Position numbers and translations under genes: made by a program
Shown here: positions 1-8,979 of the stretch, piece after piece
Numbering within the stretch: position 1 is the stretch's first letter
How the letters are laid out: each line of letters opens with the position of its first letter
The notes under the pieces: generated by a model
What the model saw: only the letters and a program-made list of their open reading frames with translations
Databases searched by the model: none
What the model was told of the DNA's origin: nothing
From: Candidatus Aquicultor sp.
Lineage (GTDB): Bacteria; Actinomycetota; Aquicultoria; Aquicultorales; Aquicultoraceae
Length of the DNA: 64,000 bases
Direction: 5' to 3'
Assembly: GCA_036504445.1 (NCBI GenBank)
Contig: DASXVE010000034.1
Span: forward strand, 213,634-277,633

Positions 1-573
1 TACTTGCTGTCCCTTGAGTTCACGCATTTTATCCCAAATGAGATGCCTCGCTTGCGGGTCGAGACCGGTTGTCGGCTCATCGAGAATTATTAGCTTCGGG
101 TTGTTTATAAGCGCTCGCGCCAGCAAGAGGCGGCGTTTCATGCCGCCCGAGAGCTCATCGACCATTGTTTTTGTCCTGCCTTCGAGCTGGATAAAATTGA
201 GCAACTCAGATGCGCGCTCACGCGCTATATTCTTCGGTATACCAAAATAGTTAGCATATACTTCGAGGTTTTCCAGAACCGTAAGATCGGTGTCAAGGTT
301 AGTCTCCTGGGGAACTACGCCTAAACATCGTTTAATCGCACGCGCATGCGTGCGAATATCCTGATCCAGGACATATAGCTCTCCGGCCGTAGGCGGTGAC
401 ATACCGTAGAGCATGCGAATCGTCGTTGTCTTACCCGCGCCGTTCGGCCCGAGCAGGCCGAAGCACTCGCCGTGCTTTACGGCGAACGTAATTCCTTTTA
501 CCGCGGCAAACGCGTCGTATTGCTTTACGAGATCGCTAGCGCAGACATCGTTACTAGCCGATTGCTTGTTCAA
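1..573 (-). CDS. ABC transporter ATP-binding protein (3' end beyond window)
   Basis: This is the nucleotide-binding subunit of an ABC transporter, cut by the window edge, so about 191 N-terminal residues are visible. Reading the minus strand gives a Walker A loop (GPNGAGKTTT), a Q-loop region (VVPQET), the signature LSGGMKRR and a Walker B with LIILDEPTTGLDPQ. The order and the short linker resemble the DrrA/NodI/CcmA-type exporters, which usually pair with an ABC-2 permease; that partner would lie outside the window. The start is taken as TTG at 573, because an in-frame stop lies just upstream and a GGTGA element precedes it. The substrate cannot be told. Confidence 0.9.
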   Translation of the reverse strand, partial: MNKQSASNDVCASDLVKQYDAFAAVKGITFAVKHGECFGLLGPNGAGKTTTIRMLYGMSPPTAGELYVLDQDIRTHARAIKRCLGVVPQETNLDTDLTVLENLEVYANYFGIPKNIARERASELLNFIQLEGRTKTMVDELSGGMKRRLLLARALINNPKLIILDEPTTGLDPQARHLIWDKMRELKGQQV

Positions 574-1123
574 TGAGAATCACCACAGCACATTATACCC
601 CTGATATGTTTAGTTTTGCAGAGAGGTAGGGTAGGAAACAGTGTCGAAGACGCGCGGTAATGCTATGTTGAAGCCGTTAGCCTTATATATGGACCGTTTA
701 CCGGCAGAATGAACCGCTCATTATAAATACGTACCGCTAGCCAGGTTTTAATACTAGGTTTACATTTGAGAATGTAAACTATTAATGTGGGAGACTGGGT
801 AACTTCTTACCCGGAAAGCGTCGCGAAAGCAGGCTGTTAAGGCAGTCTAAGCACCGGGGGAAACAGGGCGGCAATCCGCTATTGCTACAAAATACTTGTT
901 ACTAAGCAATGTGATATTGGCTAAAAATGTGGCCGATCCGTTGTGTTTTGTGCATTATTCCGACGCATACGCTTGAGAATTAACTGGTTGTCGTTATTAA
1001 ACTCGATACTCTAGAAGTAACCAAGTAACCAAAGTTACAATGACTACGGGCAATCACCATTAGTCATGGTATGATTACATAAGCACCAAGCTAATAAACA
1101 GGACAGGAGAAGGAGGAAGTTAC
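574..1123. other. Long intergenic leader with hairpins upstream of acs
   Basis: This 550-base gap lies between two divergently oriented genes and has no convincing ORF. It holds a perfect 9-bp hairpin at 758-779 (GTTTACATT, loop TGAG), a second perfect hairpin GGGTAA-CTTC-TTACCC at about 798-813, then a G-rich stretch to about 890 with short complementary blocks and unpaired GAAA-type segments. This looks like structured RNA on the plus strand, possibly a riboswitch or attenuator for acs. I tried to match it to c-di-GMP-I, c-di-AMP (ydaO), cobalamin, SAM, TPP and glycine consensus cores and could not assign it. The rest to 1123 is AT-richer and probably carries the acs promoter. Confidence 0.45.
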
Positions 1124-3094
1124 ATGACGGATAAGGGTTTTAGCGTCCTAATGGAGGAAACCAGGACGTTCCCACCATCGCCTGAATTCAGCGCGAATGC
1201 TCACATTAAGAGCATGGCGGAATACGAGGCTATGTACAAACGCTCGATTGAGGACCCTGAGGGGTTTTGGGGCGAGATGGCTGAAAAAGAGCTCAGCTGG
1301 TACAGCAAATGGGACAAAGTTCTCGACTATGACTTCGACAAGCCGTATGTGAAGTGGTTCCAGGGCGGCACGCTCAATGTCTCGTACAATTGCCTCGACA
1401 GACACATCGGGACGTTTAGGAAAAACAAAGCTGCCGTTATATTCGAGGCCGATGATGGAAGCTATAAAACCTATACCTATGGCCAGCTTTACACCGAGGT
1501 AAACAGGTTCGCAAATGTTCTGAAAAAGCATGGCGTGAAGAAGGGCGATAGGGTCTCCATCTACCTCCCGATGATAGCAGAACTTCCGATTGCAATGCTT
1601 GCATGCGCGCGTCTTGGCGCTATCCATACCATCGTTTTTGGCGGTTTCAGCGCACAAGCGCTTCGTGACCGTATCCAAGATGCCGGGGCGGAGATTCTTA
1701 TCACCGCAGATAATGGGCTTCGTGGTGGCCGAACGGTTGCTTTAAAGAAAAACGCCGATGCGGCGCTTGAAGAGTGCCCGGGCGTTAAAGACGTTATCGT
1801 TGTAAATCACGCCGGCGAATGTAATATGGTAGAAGGCCGCGATAGTTGGTGGCACGAGGAAATAGCCGCAGATGATATCACAAGCTATTGTGAGCCCGTG
1901 CCCGTAGACGCGGAGGACCCGCTCTTTATCCTGTATACATCGGGTTCAACCGGCAAACCGAAGGGTGTACTTCACACGACCGGTGGGTACTTACTCTATG
2001 CTGCGATGACGTTCAAGTATGATTTCGATTACCAAGAGGAAGACACCCATTTCTGTACCGCGGACATCGGTTGGGTAACGGGGCACAGCTATGTCGTCTA
2101 TGGCCCGCTCGCAAACGGTGCGACGAGTATCGTCTTCGAAGGCGTTCCAACATACCCAAATCCAGGTAGGTTCTGGGATATTGTCGAGAAGCACAAAGCG
2201 AGCATCTTTTATACCGCGCCGACCGCTATTCGTTCGCTGATGAAAGAGGGAGAGACCTGGGTTAACAAGTACGACTTATCGTCGCTTAGAGTACTTGCAA
2301 CCGTGGGCGAGCCGATCAACCCGGAAGCGTTCATGTGGTATTACAATAACATTGGCAAAGGCAAGCTGCCGCTTGTCGATACTTACTGGCAGACCGAGAC
2401 CGGCGGCCACATTATTACCCCGCTACCGGGTGCGATGACCCTAAAGCCAGGCTCGGCTACCAGGCCGTTCTTCGGTGTAGAACCGAAAGTTATCAAAGAA
2501 GACGGCTCACCGGCGCTTATTGATGAGGGCGGTTATCTGGTTGTAGAGAAACCGTGGCCGGGTATGCTTCGCGGCACCTTTGGCGATCCGGAGAACAAAC
2601 GTGTTAAAGATACATATTTCAGTCGCTTCCCCGGCAGGTACTTCACCGGTGACGGCGCCCGCGTCGATAAAGACGGCGACTTCTGGCTCATGGGCCGCAT
2701 CGATGATGTTATCAACGTCTCGGGCCACAGGCTCGGTACGGCCGAGGTCGAATCGGCGCTCGTCGCTCACGCAGCAGTGGCGGAGGCCGCAGTCGTCGGC
2801 TTCCCGCATGATATCAAAGGCGAGGGCATCTATGTCTACGTCACGCTCAAAGATGGCTTCGAACAGACGCCGGAGCTGCAAAAAGAACTGGTTACGCATA
2901 TTAGAAAAGTTATTGGGCCGATCGCGTCCCCGGATAAGATGCAGTTCTCACCGGGCCTGCCGAAGACCCGTTCCGGAAAGATCATGCGCCGTATCCTGCG
3001 CAAGATCGCGCACAATGAGCTCGATAGCCTCGGCGACGTTTCAACACTCGCCGATCCGAGTGTTGTCGATGACCTCATCGAGAATCGCCTGTAA
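1124..3094 (+). CDS. acs: Acetyl-CoA synthetase (AMP-forming)
   Basis: It activates acetate to acetyl-CoA through acetyl-AMP in the cytoplasm. The 656-residue length is normal for Acs. Visible motifs are the N-terminal ACS domain, the ATP/AMP-binding [11 protein letters not shown] near residue 271, the adenylate-forming [10 protein letters not shown] region, the hinge [16 protein letters not shown] with [16 protein letters not shown], and the C-terminal [11 protein letters not shown], whose Lys (about 618) is the catalytic residue controlled by acetylation in other Acs enzymes. GGAGAAGGAGGAAG precedes the ATG. It stands alone, behind a long structured leader and before a strong terminator, so it is probably monocistronic. 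Confidence 0.96.
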   Translation: MTDKGFSVLMEETRTFPPSPEFSANAHIKSMAEYEAMYKRSIEDPEGFWGEMAEKELSWYSKWDKVLDYDFDKPYVKWFQGGTLNVSYNCLDRHIGTFRKNKAAVIFEADDGSYKTYTYGQLYTEVNRFANVLKKHGVKKGDRVSIYLPMIAELPIAMLACARLGAIHTIVFGGFSAQALRDRIQDAGAEILITADNGLRGGRTVALKKNADAALEECPGVKDVIVVNHAGECNMVEGRDSWWHEEIAADDITSYCEPVPVDAEDPLFILYTSGSTGKPKGVLHTTGGYLLYAAMTFKYDFDYQEEDTHFCTADIGWVTGHSYVVYGPLANGATSIVFEGVPTYPNPGRFWDIVEKHKASIFYTAPTAIRSLMKEGETWVNKYDLSSLRVLATVGEPINPEAFMWYYNNIGKGKLPLVDTYWQTETGGHIITPLPGAMTLKPGSATRPFFGVEPKVIKEDGSPALIDEGGYLVVEKPWPGMLRGTFGDPENKRVKDTYFSRFPGRYFTGDGARVDKDGDFWLMGRIDDVINVSGHRLGTAEVESALVAHAAVAEAAVVGFPHDIKGEGIYVYVTLKDGFEQTPELQKELVTHIRKVIGPIASPDKMQFSPGLPKTRSGKIMRRILRKIAHNELDSLGDVSTLADPSVVDDLIENRL

Positions 3095-3115
3095 GGCGTT
3101 ATACAACATATTCAA

Positions 3116-3146
3116 AAAAAGGCCGGTTTATTAGCCGGCCTTTTTA
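3116..3146 (+). terminator. Rho-independent terminator after acs
   Basis: A GGCCGG...CCGGCC stem extended by A/T pairs, with a short TTTATTAG loop, is preceded by an A tract and followed by five T residues. It lies about 20 bases after the acs stop and ends that transcript. The A tract means it could also work on the opposite strand. Confidence 0.9.
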
Positions 3147-3280
3147 TTCCACGTTCTTATATAATTCACGATTTTGCGGTTGCGCTTGCAGGTCAAGCGT
3201 ACGATACCCTATGACTTCCCGGTCTAGAACTTCTTTTTCCGGGTATAAATATTATGAGGGGAAAAAGGAGGTGTGGATAT

Positions 3281-3919
3281 ATGTTTATCGATTATCTTGC
3301 CCTTTTGTTGATTAACTTAACAGCCGGATTGCTGTTGCTGGCGTATTACGTCTATGACGGAATCGAGCGACCGGTGCCAGATCAAGCCGGCCCGGGAAAG
3401 ACGGCAGCCAACCAGCCGATTGCAGCCCGCAATCTATTCGGAAGGCCCGCCAGTGCGAGTTGGGCGGCGGCATTTGCGGCTGTTGGTCTCGTGGGGTTTG
3501 TCGTTGGAGTACATCTGGTAACGACTTGGCCGCTTCCCGGCGCTTTTAACGTAGCGTTCGGAGAACCGAACCTGCTATTCAGCACATTATTCCTTGGATT
3601 AGCGCTCGCAGTGGCTTTTAACTGGAGCTTAGTACCGTTATCACTGTACGCCTTCATAGCCGGTATCACGGCGATTGTCGTCGGCATACGCATCGAGACT
3701 TTAGGTCTTACAAATACACCGGCGCTGTCGTCGGCAGGCTATATCCTAACAGGCCTTGCGGGTGTTCTGTCGTTGCCGGTTTTGGCGTGGCTTAATGGCA
3801 AAACATATAGACTTATACTTGCACTCATTCTTATTGTAGCTGCGCTTATTTGGGCGTTTATCGGGTATGATGCGTTCTGGGTCCACCTGGTCGAGTTCGC
3901 AAAATGGGCGCCTAAATAG
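3281..3919 (+). CDS. DUF981-type integral membrane protein
   Basis: This is a predicted 212-residue membrane protein of unknown function. The ATG at 3281 is chosen because AAAAAGGAGGTG lies directly upstream; an earlier in-frame ATG at 3254 would put this ribosome binding site inside the gene. The protein starts with a hydrophobic helix (about residues 5-25), has a polar loop rich in Pro, Lys and Ala, and then about five or six further helices, with a conserved-looking GVHLVTTWPLPG and AFGEPNLLFS segment between helices. The arrangement agrees with the DUF981 family; the assignment is from remembered family features. It is flanked by its own terminator. Confidence 0.75.
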   Translation: MFIDYLALLLINLTAGLLLLAYYVYDGIERPVPDQAGPGKTAANQPIAARNLFGRPASASWAAAFAAVGLVGFVVGVHLVTTWPLPGAFNVAFGEPNLLFSTLFLGLALAVAFNWSLVPLSLYAFIAGITAIVVGIRIETLGLTNTPALSSAGYILTGLAGVLSLPVLAWLNGKTYRLILALILIVAALIWAFIGYDAFWVHLVEFAKWAPK

Positions 3920-3954
3920 GACTGAGTTTTGATAAGCTGCCGATTGGATGCGTA

Positions 3955-3994
3955 ACGTAAAAAAGGCGGACGCATTTATGCGTCCGCCTTTTAC
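3955..3994 (+). terminator. Rho-independent terminator after the DUF981 gene
   Basis: A 14-bp stem (AAAAGGCGGACGCA paired with TGCGTCCGCCTTTT, TTTA loop) lies about 40 bases after the stop codon. It has A and T flanks, so it may act in both directions. Confidence 0.9.
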
Positions 3995-4165
3995 TGAGCT
4001 ATAATAATGTTGCAACCATACGGAAGAGATTTCTCCAAACCACACTGTCGTAGTTCTACCAAGTGGAACATTTCGGCAATAATGTGGGCAAATAGAAGGA
4101 TTAACTGTCTTTGCGGCGAAGATTGTAATCGAAACGTTACATAGTATAAGAAGGGGCGCATACTG

Positions 4166-4969
4166 ATGTCATTTGGAAGGTTTATCAATCTTGTTATCGC
4201 GCTTGTCTTAATTGTAGCCGGTGCCGTACTCTTATTGAGCAATTTAGGCTACATTTCAGTGAATCCATTTACGCTTATCTTCGAATTTTGGCCGCTTGTT
4301 TTAGTTGTGTTAGGCCTTTATTTTCTATGGTTGCGCTTTCGCCCCATGCCGCGCTTTACCAGCAGCAACCTTGCTGAGCCGCTCGGTAGCGCCACGAGAG
4401 CGGATGTCACGGTTGATTTTGGTGCGGGCGAGCTCACCATCGATCCGCTCGGCGAAAGCGATAAGCTGATCGATGGCAGTTTCCGGTACCAGCCTTCATT
4501 GAGCGTAGGTAAGCAAGGAACAACAACCCGGGTAAAGCTCGGCCATGCCGAATGGCCGTGGTTTTCGGTATTTCCTAGTGCAGCCGATAATTGGCGAATA
4601 GGTTTGACCACCCGCATACCGCTCAATGTCTGCATCAATACCGGTGCAAGCAGGGTGTTTGCCGATTTAAGCAGCAATATCGTTGAGAATATCGAGCTTC
4701 ATACGGGCGCAAGCGATGTAACCTTACGGTTACCGCAGCACGGGTCGACGCGGGTTCGTATCGAGGCAGGGGCGGCGAGCATCCGCGTCGAGGTTCCGCA
4801 AGGTGTCTCAGCCCGTATTATCTCAAAAAGTGCCTTGAGCTCGCTTGATGTTGATCAACGAAGGTTTCCACCTGCCGCTGCCGGTTATGCGTCGCCGGAT
4901 TATGACACCGCGCAAGACAAGGCAGATATCGAGGTATCAACCGGCATGGCGAGCGTAAATATCGTTTAG
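4166..4969 (+). CDS. LiaF-like membrane protein with N-terminal LiaI-type helices
   Basis: It is a predicted envelope protein of 267 residues. The first 55 residues form two transmembrane helices in the pattern LVLIVAGAVLLLSNLGYI...FWPLVLVVLGLYFL seen in LiaI/DUF5668 proteins. The rest is a soluble repetitive beta region (VTVDFGAGELTIDPL, LHTGASDVTLRLP, IEAGAASIRVEVP) like the C-terminal domain of LiaF and related 'cell wall-active antibiotics response' proteins. In Bacillus these restrain or sense envelope stress together with the LiaRS two-component system, but no such system is adjacent here. AAGGGGCG precedes the ATG. It is first of three related genes. Confidence 0.75.
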   Translation: MSFGRFINLVIALVLIVAGAVLLLSNLGYISVNPFTLIFEFWPLVLVVLGLYFLWLRFRPMPRFTSSNLAEPLGSATRADVTVDFGAGELTIDPLGESDKLIDGSFRYQPSLSVGKQGTTTRVKLGHAEWPWFSVFPSAADNWRIGLTTRIPLNVCINTGASRVFADLSSNIVENIELHTGASDVTLRLPQHGSTRVRIEAGAASIRVEVPQGVSARIISKSALSSLDVDQRRFPPAAAGYASPDYDTAQDKADIEVSTGMASVNIV

Positions 4970-5028
4970 ACCAGTGTTTTTACCACATATTCCCGGCTAG
5001 CTTTATAACAAAAGGATGGTACGTAACG

Positions 5029-6177
5029 ATGTCAGACAGAGAAATGCGACGTCAAGAGCGCGACCAGCGCAGGCAACAACGGCATGAACAGCGGGAGCAG
5101 CGGCGGGCTGCGCGCTACGGAGGCCGCGGTGGTATCACTGCGGGAATTATCCTAATAAGCCTTGGTGTTTTACTGCTCATTAATAATATTGCACCGGGGT
5201 TAAGCTTTGACAGACTCTGGCCGGTATTGATTATCGTCTGGGGTATCGGCGTATTTATTTCCGGGCTTTTTCCACCGCTGAATACCTCACGGATGTTTAG
5301 CGGCGTTTTTATCGGTCTCATCGGTGTAATCTTTTTATATAATACCCTGGGGCTTTTGCCGTACGGATTCTGGTTTAACTTGATCGATCTGTGGCCTGTG
5401 TTCTTAATAGCCCTCGGGTTTTCAATCATAGCGGGTATTTTTCACAGCAGGATACTATCGGTGGTGCCGGCATTAATTATTCTGGCAGCACTCATCGCTG
5501 CCGTATACTACCAGGGGTCTCTTTATAAAAGCCAGGGCGTTGGCAATGCGACGCTGCATGGCGGCAGCGCCGCCGGCATCACATCGGGCTCGGCAACTGT
5601 CGGGTTTGCGGTTGGCAAGCTTGCCGTTGGACCGTCCAACAATTTGTACGATATAAAAACAAAGAATTCGGGCGGTCTGAAACCGGCAGCCGATGTGGAA
5701 AAGAACGGCTCAAAGATCACCCTTACAATTCGCCCCCAACGTAATAACCCAATACCTTTAGGTAACAACCGCCGCCAGTGGGACGTTTTGCTCTCACGGG
5801 ACGTGGAGTGGCGCTTGGATATGAGCGGCGGTGTTTCCGACGCTACCTACAATCTAAGCGACCTTAATGTGAGAGATTTTCACCTGAATGGCGGTGTCGG
5901 CGATACAACTGCGCGGTTTGGTGATAAAGCAAAGAACCTGACAGGTTCTATCGACACAGGGGTATCGAACGTGCGCTTGTTTGTGCCGAAGTCATCCGGT
6001 GTGCGCTTGGCGGTAAATAGAGGCCTGTCTTCATTTGGTGTTACGAATCTCAAGCTTAATCAGAGCCAACAGGGCAATACCTCGGTTTATGAAACACCGG
6101 GTTATAAAAGCGCAAAGAAAAAAATAGATCTCGATATCAATATTGGCATATCCAGCGTTAACGTTGAAGGATATTAA
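5029..6177 (+). CDS. LiaF-like membrane protein, basic N terminus
   Basis: This 382-residue protein is a larger relative of the preceding gene. It has a strongly charged Arg/Gln-rich cytoplasmic N terminus (residues 1-30), two LiaI/DUF5668-type helix pairs (residues about 35-75 and 80-150), and a C-terminal beta domain with repeated G(V/I)S-N/D motifs (MSGGVSDATYNLS, LNGGVGDTTARF, DTGVSNVRLFVP, NIGISSVNVEGY), as in LiaF. Presumably it sits in the membrane with the beta domain outside or at the surface. AAAGGATGG lies upstream of the ATG. It is 60 bases after the previous gene and 15 before the next, so one operon is likely. Confidence 0.75.
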   Translation: MSDREMRRQERDQRRQQRHEQREQRRAARYGGRGGITAGIILISLGVLLLINNIAPGLSFDRLWPVLIIVWGIGVFISGLFPPLNTSRMFSGVFIGLIGVIFLYNTLGLLPYGFWFNLIDLWPVFLIALGFSIIAGIFHSRILSVVPALIILAALIAAVYYQGSLYKSQGVGNATLHGGSAAGITSGSATVGFAVGKLAVGPSNNLYDIKTKNSGGLKPAADVEKNGSKITLTIRPQRNNPIPLGNNRRQWDVLLSRDVEWRLDMSGGVSDATYNLSDLNVRDFHLNGGVGDTTARFGDKAKNLTGSIDTGVSNVRLFVPKSSGVRLAVNRGLSSFGVTNLKLNQSQQGNTSVYETPGYKSAKKKIDLDINIGISSVNVEGY

Positions 6178-6192
6178 GAGGTGATGAGCGAC

Positions 6193-7116
6193 ATGGCTGA
6201 TACACGTTCTCCTAATGAACAGGCGCAAGGCAGAGAAGAGCAGGTGCCGGCGAATAATGCAGACCGGCAGAACGAGCAAGAAGAAGCAAAAGCGCCTGAA
6301 TCAAGCCGGCAGGGCGAGAGTGGGCACGTAGAACCCAGCGAGCAAGCGGCAGCTCAGCCTAGCGAAAGCGGGCAGGCAGCGCCGAATAAAAGCGGCGAGG
6401 CACAAGTGCGGGCTAAAGCAGTTGCCCCTCCGGAACCACCACGAGCGGAGGAACAGAAACGCCTCTGTCGTTCGCGGGCGAACCGGATTATCGGTGGTGT
6501 CGCCGGCGGTATCGGCAACTATCTTAGGATTGATCCGGTCATTGTTCGCATTGCGTTCATTTTACTTGCGCTGGCACAAGGTCTCGGCATTGTTCTCTAT
6601 ATCGCCGCGCTCATCATAATGCCCGAGTGCTCTGAAGCCGAAGAACCAGGTACAGCGTCTGGCAGTCCCCAGGCTCAAGCGGCTCAGGGGCCGTCGCAGG
6701 CGCCTTCCGGGGGAACAGGCGAAGCGGGTCTTATCATCGGCATCGCGCTCGTTGCTTTAGGTATCTGGTTTCTCCTGGCGAATTTCAACTTAATTCCGTC
6801 GCAATTCTTTTTTATCTGGTCGCGTCTGTCGAGCGCCTTTTGGCCGCTCGTGCTCATACTTACCGGCGTGCTGATTTTGTTCGTTGCAACCAGAGGCGGT
6901 AGGGGCGTGACTATCTCTACCGAAGGAAAGCACCTGTACAGGTCGAGGCATAATCGTAAAATTGCGGGTGTTGCAGGCGGTATTGCTGATTATCTCGGAA
7001 TTGATGCAACGATTATACGGCTTCTATGGGTGCTGCTAGCACTAATTTCCGGTTTCTGGCCGGCGCTGGTGGCATATATCGTTATGGCGATAGTTATACC
7101 GGAAGAGCCGAATTAA
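6193..7116 (+). CDS. Double PspC-domain membrane protein
   Basis: The protein has an acidic, Gln/Glu/Ala-rich disordered N terminus (about residues 1-90), a PspC domain (RLCRSRANRIIGGVAGG through IMPE), a Pro/Gln linker, a LiaI/DUF5668-type helix pair (GLIIGIALVALGIWFLLANF) and a second PspC domain ending at residue 307. PspC proteins are membrane sensors or effectors of envelope stress in Actinobacteria and Proteobacteria. The ATG at 6193 is preferred, since AGAGGTGA lies at a proper distance from it, while the GTG 6181 and ATG 6184 would overlap that site. With the two LiaF-like genes upstream it forms a plausible envelope-stress operon. Confidence 0.8.
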   Translation: MADTRSPNEQAQGREEQVPANNADRQNEQEEAKAPESSRQGESGHVEPSEQAAAQPSESGQAAPNKSGEAQVRAKAVAPPEPPRAEEQKRLCRSRANRIIGGVAGGIGNYLRIDPVIVRIAFILLALAQGLGIVLYIAALIIMPECSEAEEPGTASGSPQAQAAQGPSQAPSGGTGEAGLIIGIALVALGIWFLLANFNLIPSQFFFIWSRLSSAFWPLVLILTGVLILFVATRGGRGVTISTEGKHLYRSRHNRKIAGVAGGIADYLGIDATIIRLLWVLLALISGFWPALVAYIVMAIVIPEEPN

Positions 7117-7122
7117 TATTTT

Positions 7123-7545
7123 ATGGCGGCACAGAACCATACGGTGGACAAGGAAATATACCCAACGCAGTTCGACGTCGCTGTAGGCGGTTGTTTCGGC
7201 CCTACGTTTACCGTGCGTTTAGACGAGGACAAGCTTGTGTATGAGAAATCCTCCGGTGCATACTCGCTCGGTAAGGCACAGAGTATCCGGCCGACCGGAG
7301 AGCAATGGGCGCGCTTTTGGGATGAGATTGACGTCATCGGCGCATGGCGGTGGCGTCCATTATACGAGAAAGCCGGTGAGGAAGGCGCCCACTGGTATGT
7401 TCACATTTCCGTTAACGATCACATCGTAACGTCTGAGGGCGACGGTGCGTTTCCGGGGAACGATACAGGTTCGGGGCCTTCCAAGGAATTCGAGCGTTTC
7501 TTGACGGCATTGCGGGAGTTACTCGGTGGAGTTGAGTTGTGGTAG
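7123..7545 (+). CDS. Hypothetical protein, 140 residues
   Basis: I do not recognise this protein. It is soluble, acidic and Gly/Trp-rich, with a central segment EQWARFWDEIDVIGAWRWRP and a C-terminal helix (EFERFLTALRELLGG). The look is that of a small alpha/beta protein without signal peptide or membrane segment. It starts six bases after the PspC gene and has no good ribosome binding site, so it may be translated by coupling or start at an in-frame GTG at 7144. The codon use is like its neighbours and the frame is open over its full length, so I think it is real. Confidence 0.6.
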   Translation: MAAQNHTVDKEIYPTQFDVAVGGCFGPTFTVRLDEDKLVYEKSSGAYSLGKAQSIRPTGEQWARFWDEIDVIGAWRWRPLYEKAGEEGAHWYVHISVNDHIVTSEGDGAFPGNDTGSGPSKEFERFLTALRELLGGVELW

Positions 7546-7581
7546 ATAGGAAAGCATACAAGGTGAAACGGAGCGAATTAC

Positions 7582-7905
7582 ATGATAGTTACGACCACAC
7601 CATCAGTTGAAGGAAAGCCGATTAGGGATTATTTAGGGATCGTTACGGGAGAGGCGATTATGGGTGCGAATGTCTTTCGCGACGTATTTGCCTCGATTCG
7701 CGATATTGTGGGTGGGCGCTCGGCTGCTTACGAGCGTGAACTCGCTAGCGCTCGCCAGATAGCTATCCAGGAAATGTCCGATAATGCGGCAAGCCTCGGT
7801 GCGGACGCGGTTGTCGGCGTTGACCTCGATTACGAAGTATTGGGGCAAAACCAAGGCATGCTTATGGTAACCGCAAGCGGCACCGCCGTTAAATTTGGCG
7901 CATAA
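7582..7905 (+). CDS. YbjQ/UPF0145 family protein
   Basis: It is a 107-residue protein matching the YbjQ (UPF0145, 'heavy-metal-binding domain') family in length and motifs: [22 protein letters not shown] at the N terminus, [15 protein letters not shown] in the middle, and [16 protein letters not shown] with a closing TASGTAV strand. The fold is a small pentamer-forming alpha/beta domain; its biological role is not established. The ATG follows a GGTGAAACGGAGCG stretch. The gene lies at the end of the plus-strand cluster, before a bidirectional terminator. Confidence 0.88.
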   Translation: MIVTTTPSVEGKPIRDYLGIVTGEAIMGANVFRDVFASIRDIVGGRSAAYERELASARQIAIQEMSDNAASLGADAVVGVDLDYEVLGQNQGMLMVTASGTAVKFGA

Positions 7906-7954
7906 ACGCCGTTGCGCTATAAACGTGAGCTGAATATATGTTTTAACAGGTTAT

Positions 7955-7997
7955 TTAATAATTCAGGACTAATTTTGTCCTGAATTATTTTTGTCTG
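7955..7997. terminator. Bidirectional terminator between ybjQ-like gene and lipA
   Basis: A 13-bp stem (AATAATTCAGGAC paired with GTCCTGAATTATT) with a short TAATTTT loop and T-rich flanks on both sides lies between two convergent genes, so it probably ends both transcripts. Confidence 0.88.
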
Positions 7998-8007
7998 TTC
8001 TCGTTGT

Positions 8008-8961
8008 TTAAGACCCGGTTGATGAAGAAGCAGGGTTTCCCTGTTTGAACTGCTCTTTGGCGTGGTATGAACTTCGCACCAGAGGCGCGGCCTCAACGTG
8101 CAGGAAACCCATGTCGTTGCCCAAACCTTCAAGCTCACAAAATTCTTCCGGGCTATAATACCTGGCGATCGGGTAGTGCGCTTTTGACGGGGAGAGGTAC
8201 TGCCCGATAGTTACAATATCGCAGTTATGATGCCGGAGGTCTGCCATAACCTCAAGAAGCTCCTCTTTTGTCTCGCCGAGGCCGGCTATTATGCCTGACT
8301 TGGTGTGCCCCTGTAAACCGCTCTTTTTGGCCTGTTTAAGCAGCGTGAGCGATCTCTTGTAATGAGCGGCCGGCCGAACGGCGGGGTAGAGGCGAGGAAC
8401 GGTCTCGATATTGTGGTTGAGCACATCGGGCTGCGCATCGACTACGAGAGCGAGTGCATCCCAATTACCAGCAAAATCCGGTATGAGCACTTCGATGCCG
8501 CAGCCGGGGTTGTTTTTTCGAATCGCCCTGATTGTATCTGCGAAGATGGAAGCGCCGCCGCCGGAAAGATCATCCCTGGTAACCGAGGTTATGACAACGT
8601 AGTGCAAGCGCAACTGTTTGACGGCTTCCGCGACATGTTCGGGCTCGTTTGGATCGGGCGGAAGGGGTTTACCGCCATCTACCAGACAAAAACGACAATT
8701 CCGCGTACACATATCTCCGAGAATCAAGAAGGTCGCCGTTTTTGCTTCGAAACACTCATAAACGTTGGGGCAGGCGGCTTCTTCGCACACGGTATGAAGC
8801 TTAAGCGTGCGAAGCATTTGTTTTACGAAGCGGTAATTCGGGCCCTGAGAGAGCCGAACCTTAAGATGGGCAGGCTTTCTCGATATGCTTTCCGAGCAGT
8901 GGTTATTAGTTCTATCGCTTGCTCTATAAGCCTCATCTTTATCCTGAGAGTAATAAGTCAT
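8008..8961 (-). CDS. lipA: Lipoyl synthase
   Basis: This radical SAM enzyme inserts two sulfur atoms into octanoyl groups on the E2 lipoyl domain. The 317-residue protein has the auxiliary-cluster motif CEEAACPNVYEC, the radical SAM motif CTRNCRFC, the HNIETVPRLY segment and the C-terminal VRSSYHA with the serine that ligates the auxiliary cluster. The first 25 residues are variable and the true start may be a little further in. It is the last gene of a six-gene minus-strand operon with the 2-oxoacid dehydrogenase that needs lipoate, and lies 18 bases after lipB. Confidence 0.96.
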   Translation of the reverse strand: MTYYSQDKDEAYRASDRTNNHCSESISRKPAHLKVRLSQGPNYRFVKQMLRTLKLHTVCEEAACPNVYECFEAKTATFLILGDMCTRNCRFCLVDGGKPLPPDPNEPEHVAEAVKQLRLHYVVITSVTRDDLSGGGASIFADTIRAIRKNNPGCGIEVLIPDFAGNWDALALVVDAQPDVLNHNIETVPRLYPAVRPAAHYKRSLTLLKQAKKSGLQGHTKSGIIAGLGETKEELLEVMADLRHHNCDIVTIGQYLSPSKAHYPIARYYSPEEFCELEGLGNDMGFLHVEAAPLVRSSYHAKEQFKQGNPASSSTGS

Positions 8962-8979
8962 GCCGTACCCCGGGTTTGT

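Noticed and set aside
780..900. c-di-GMP-I, c-di-AMP or cobalamin riboswitch
   Set aside because: Short pieces such as GCGAAAGC and GTCTAAG recall parts of known cores, but the conserved second halves are missing, so I leave the class open.
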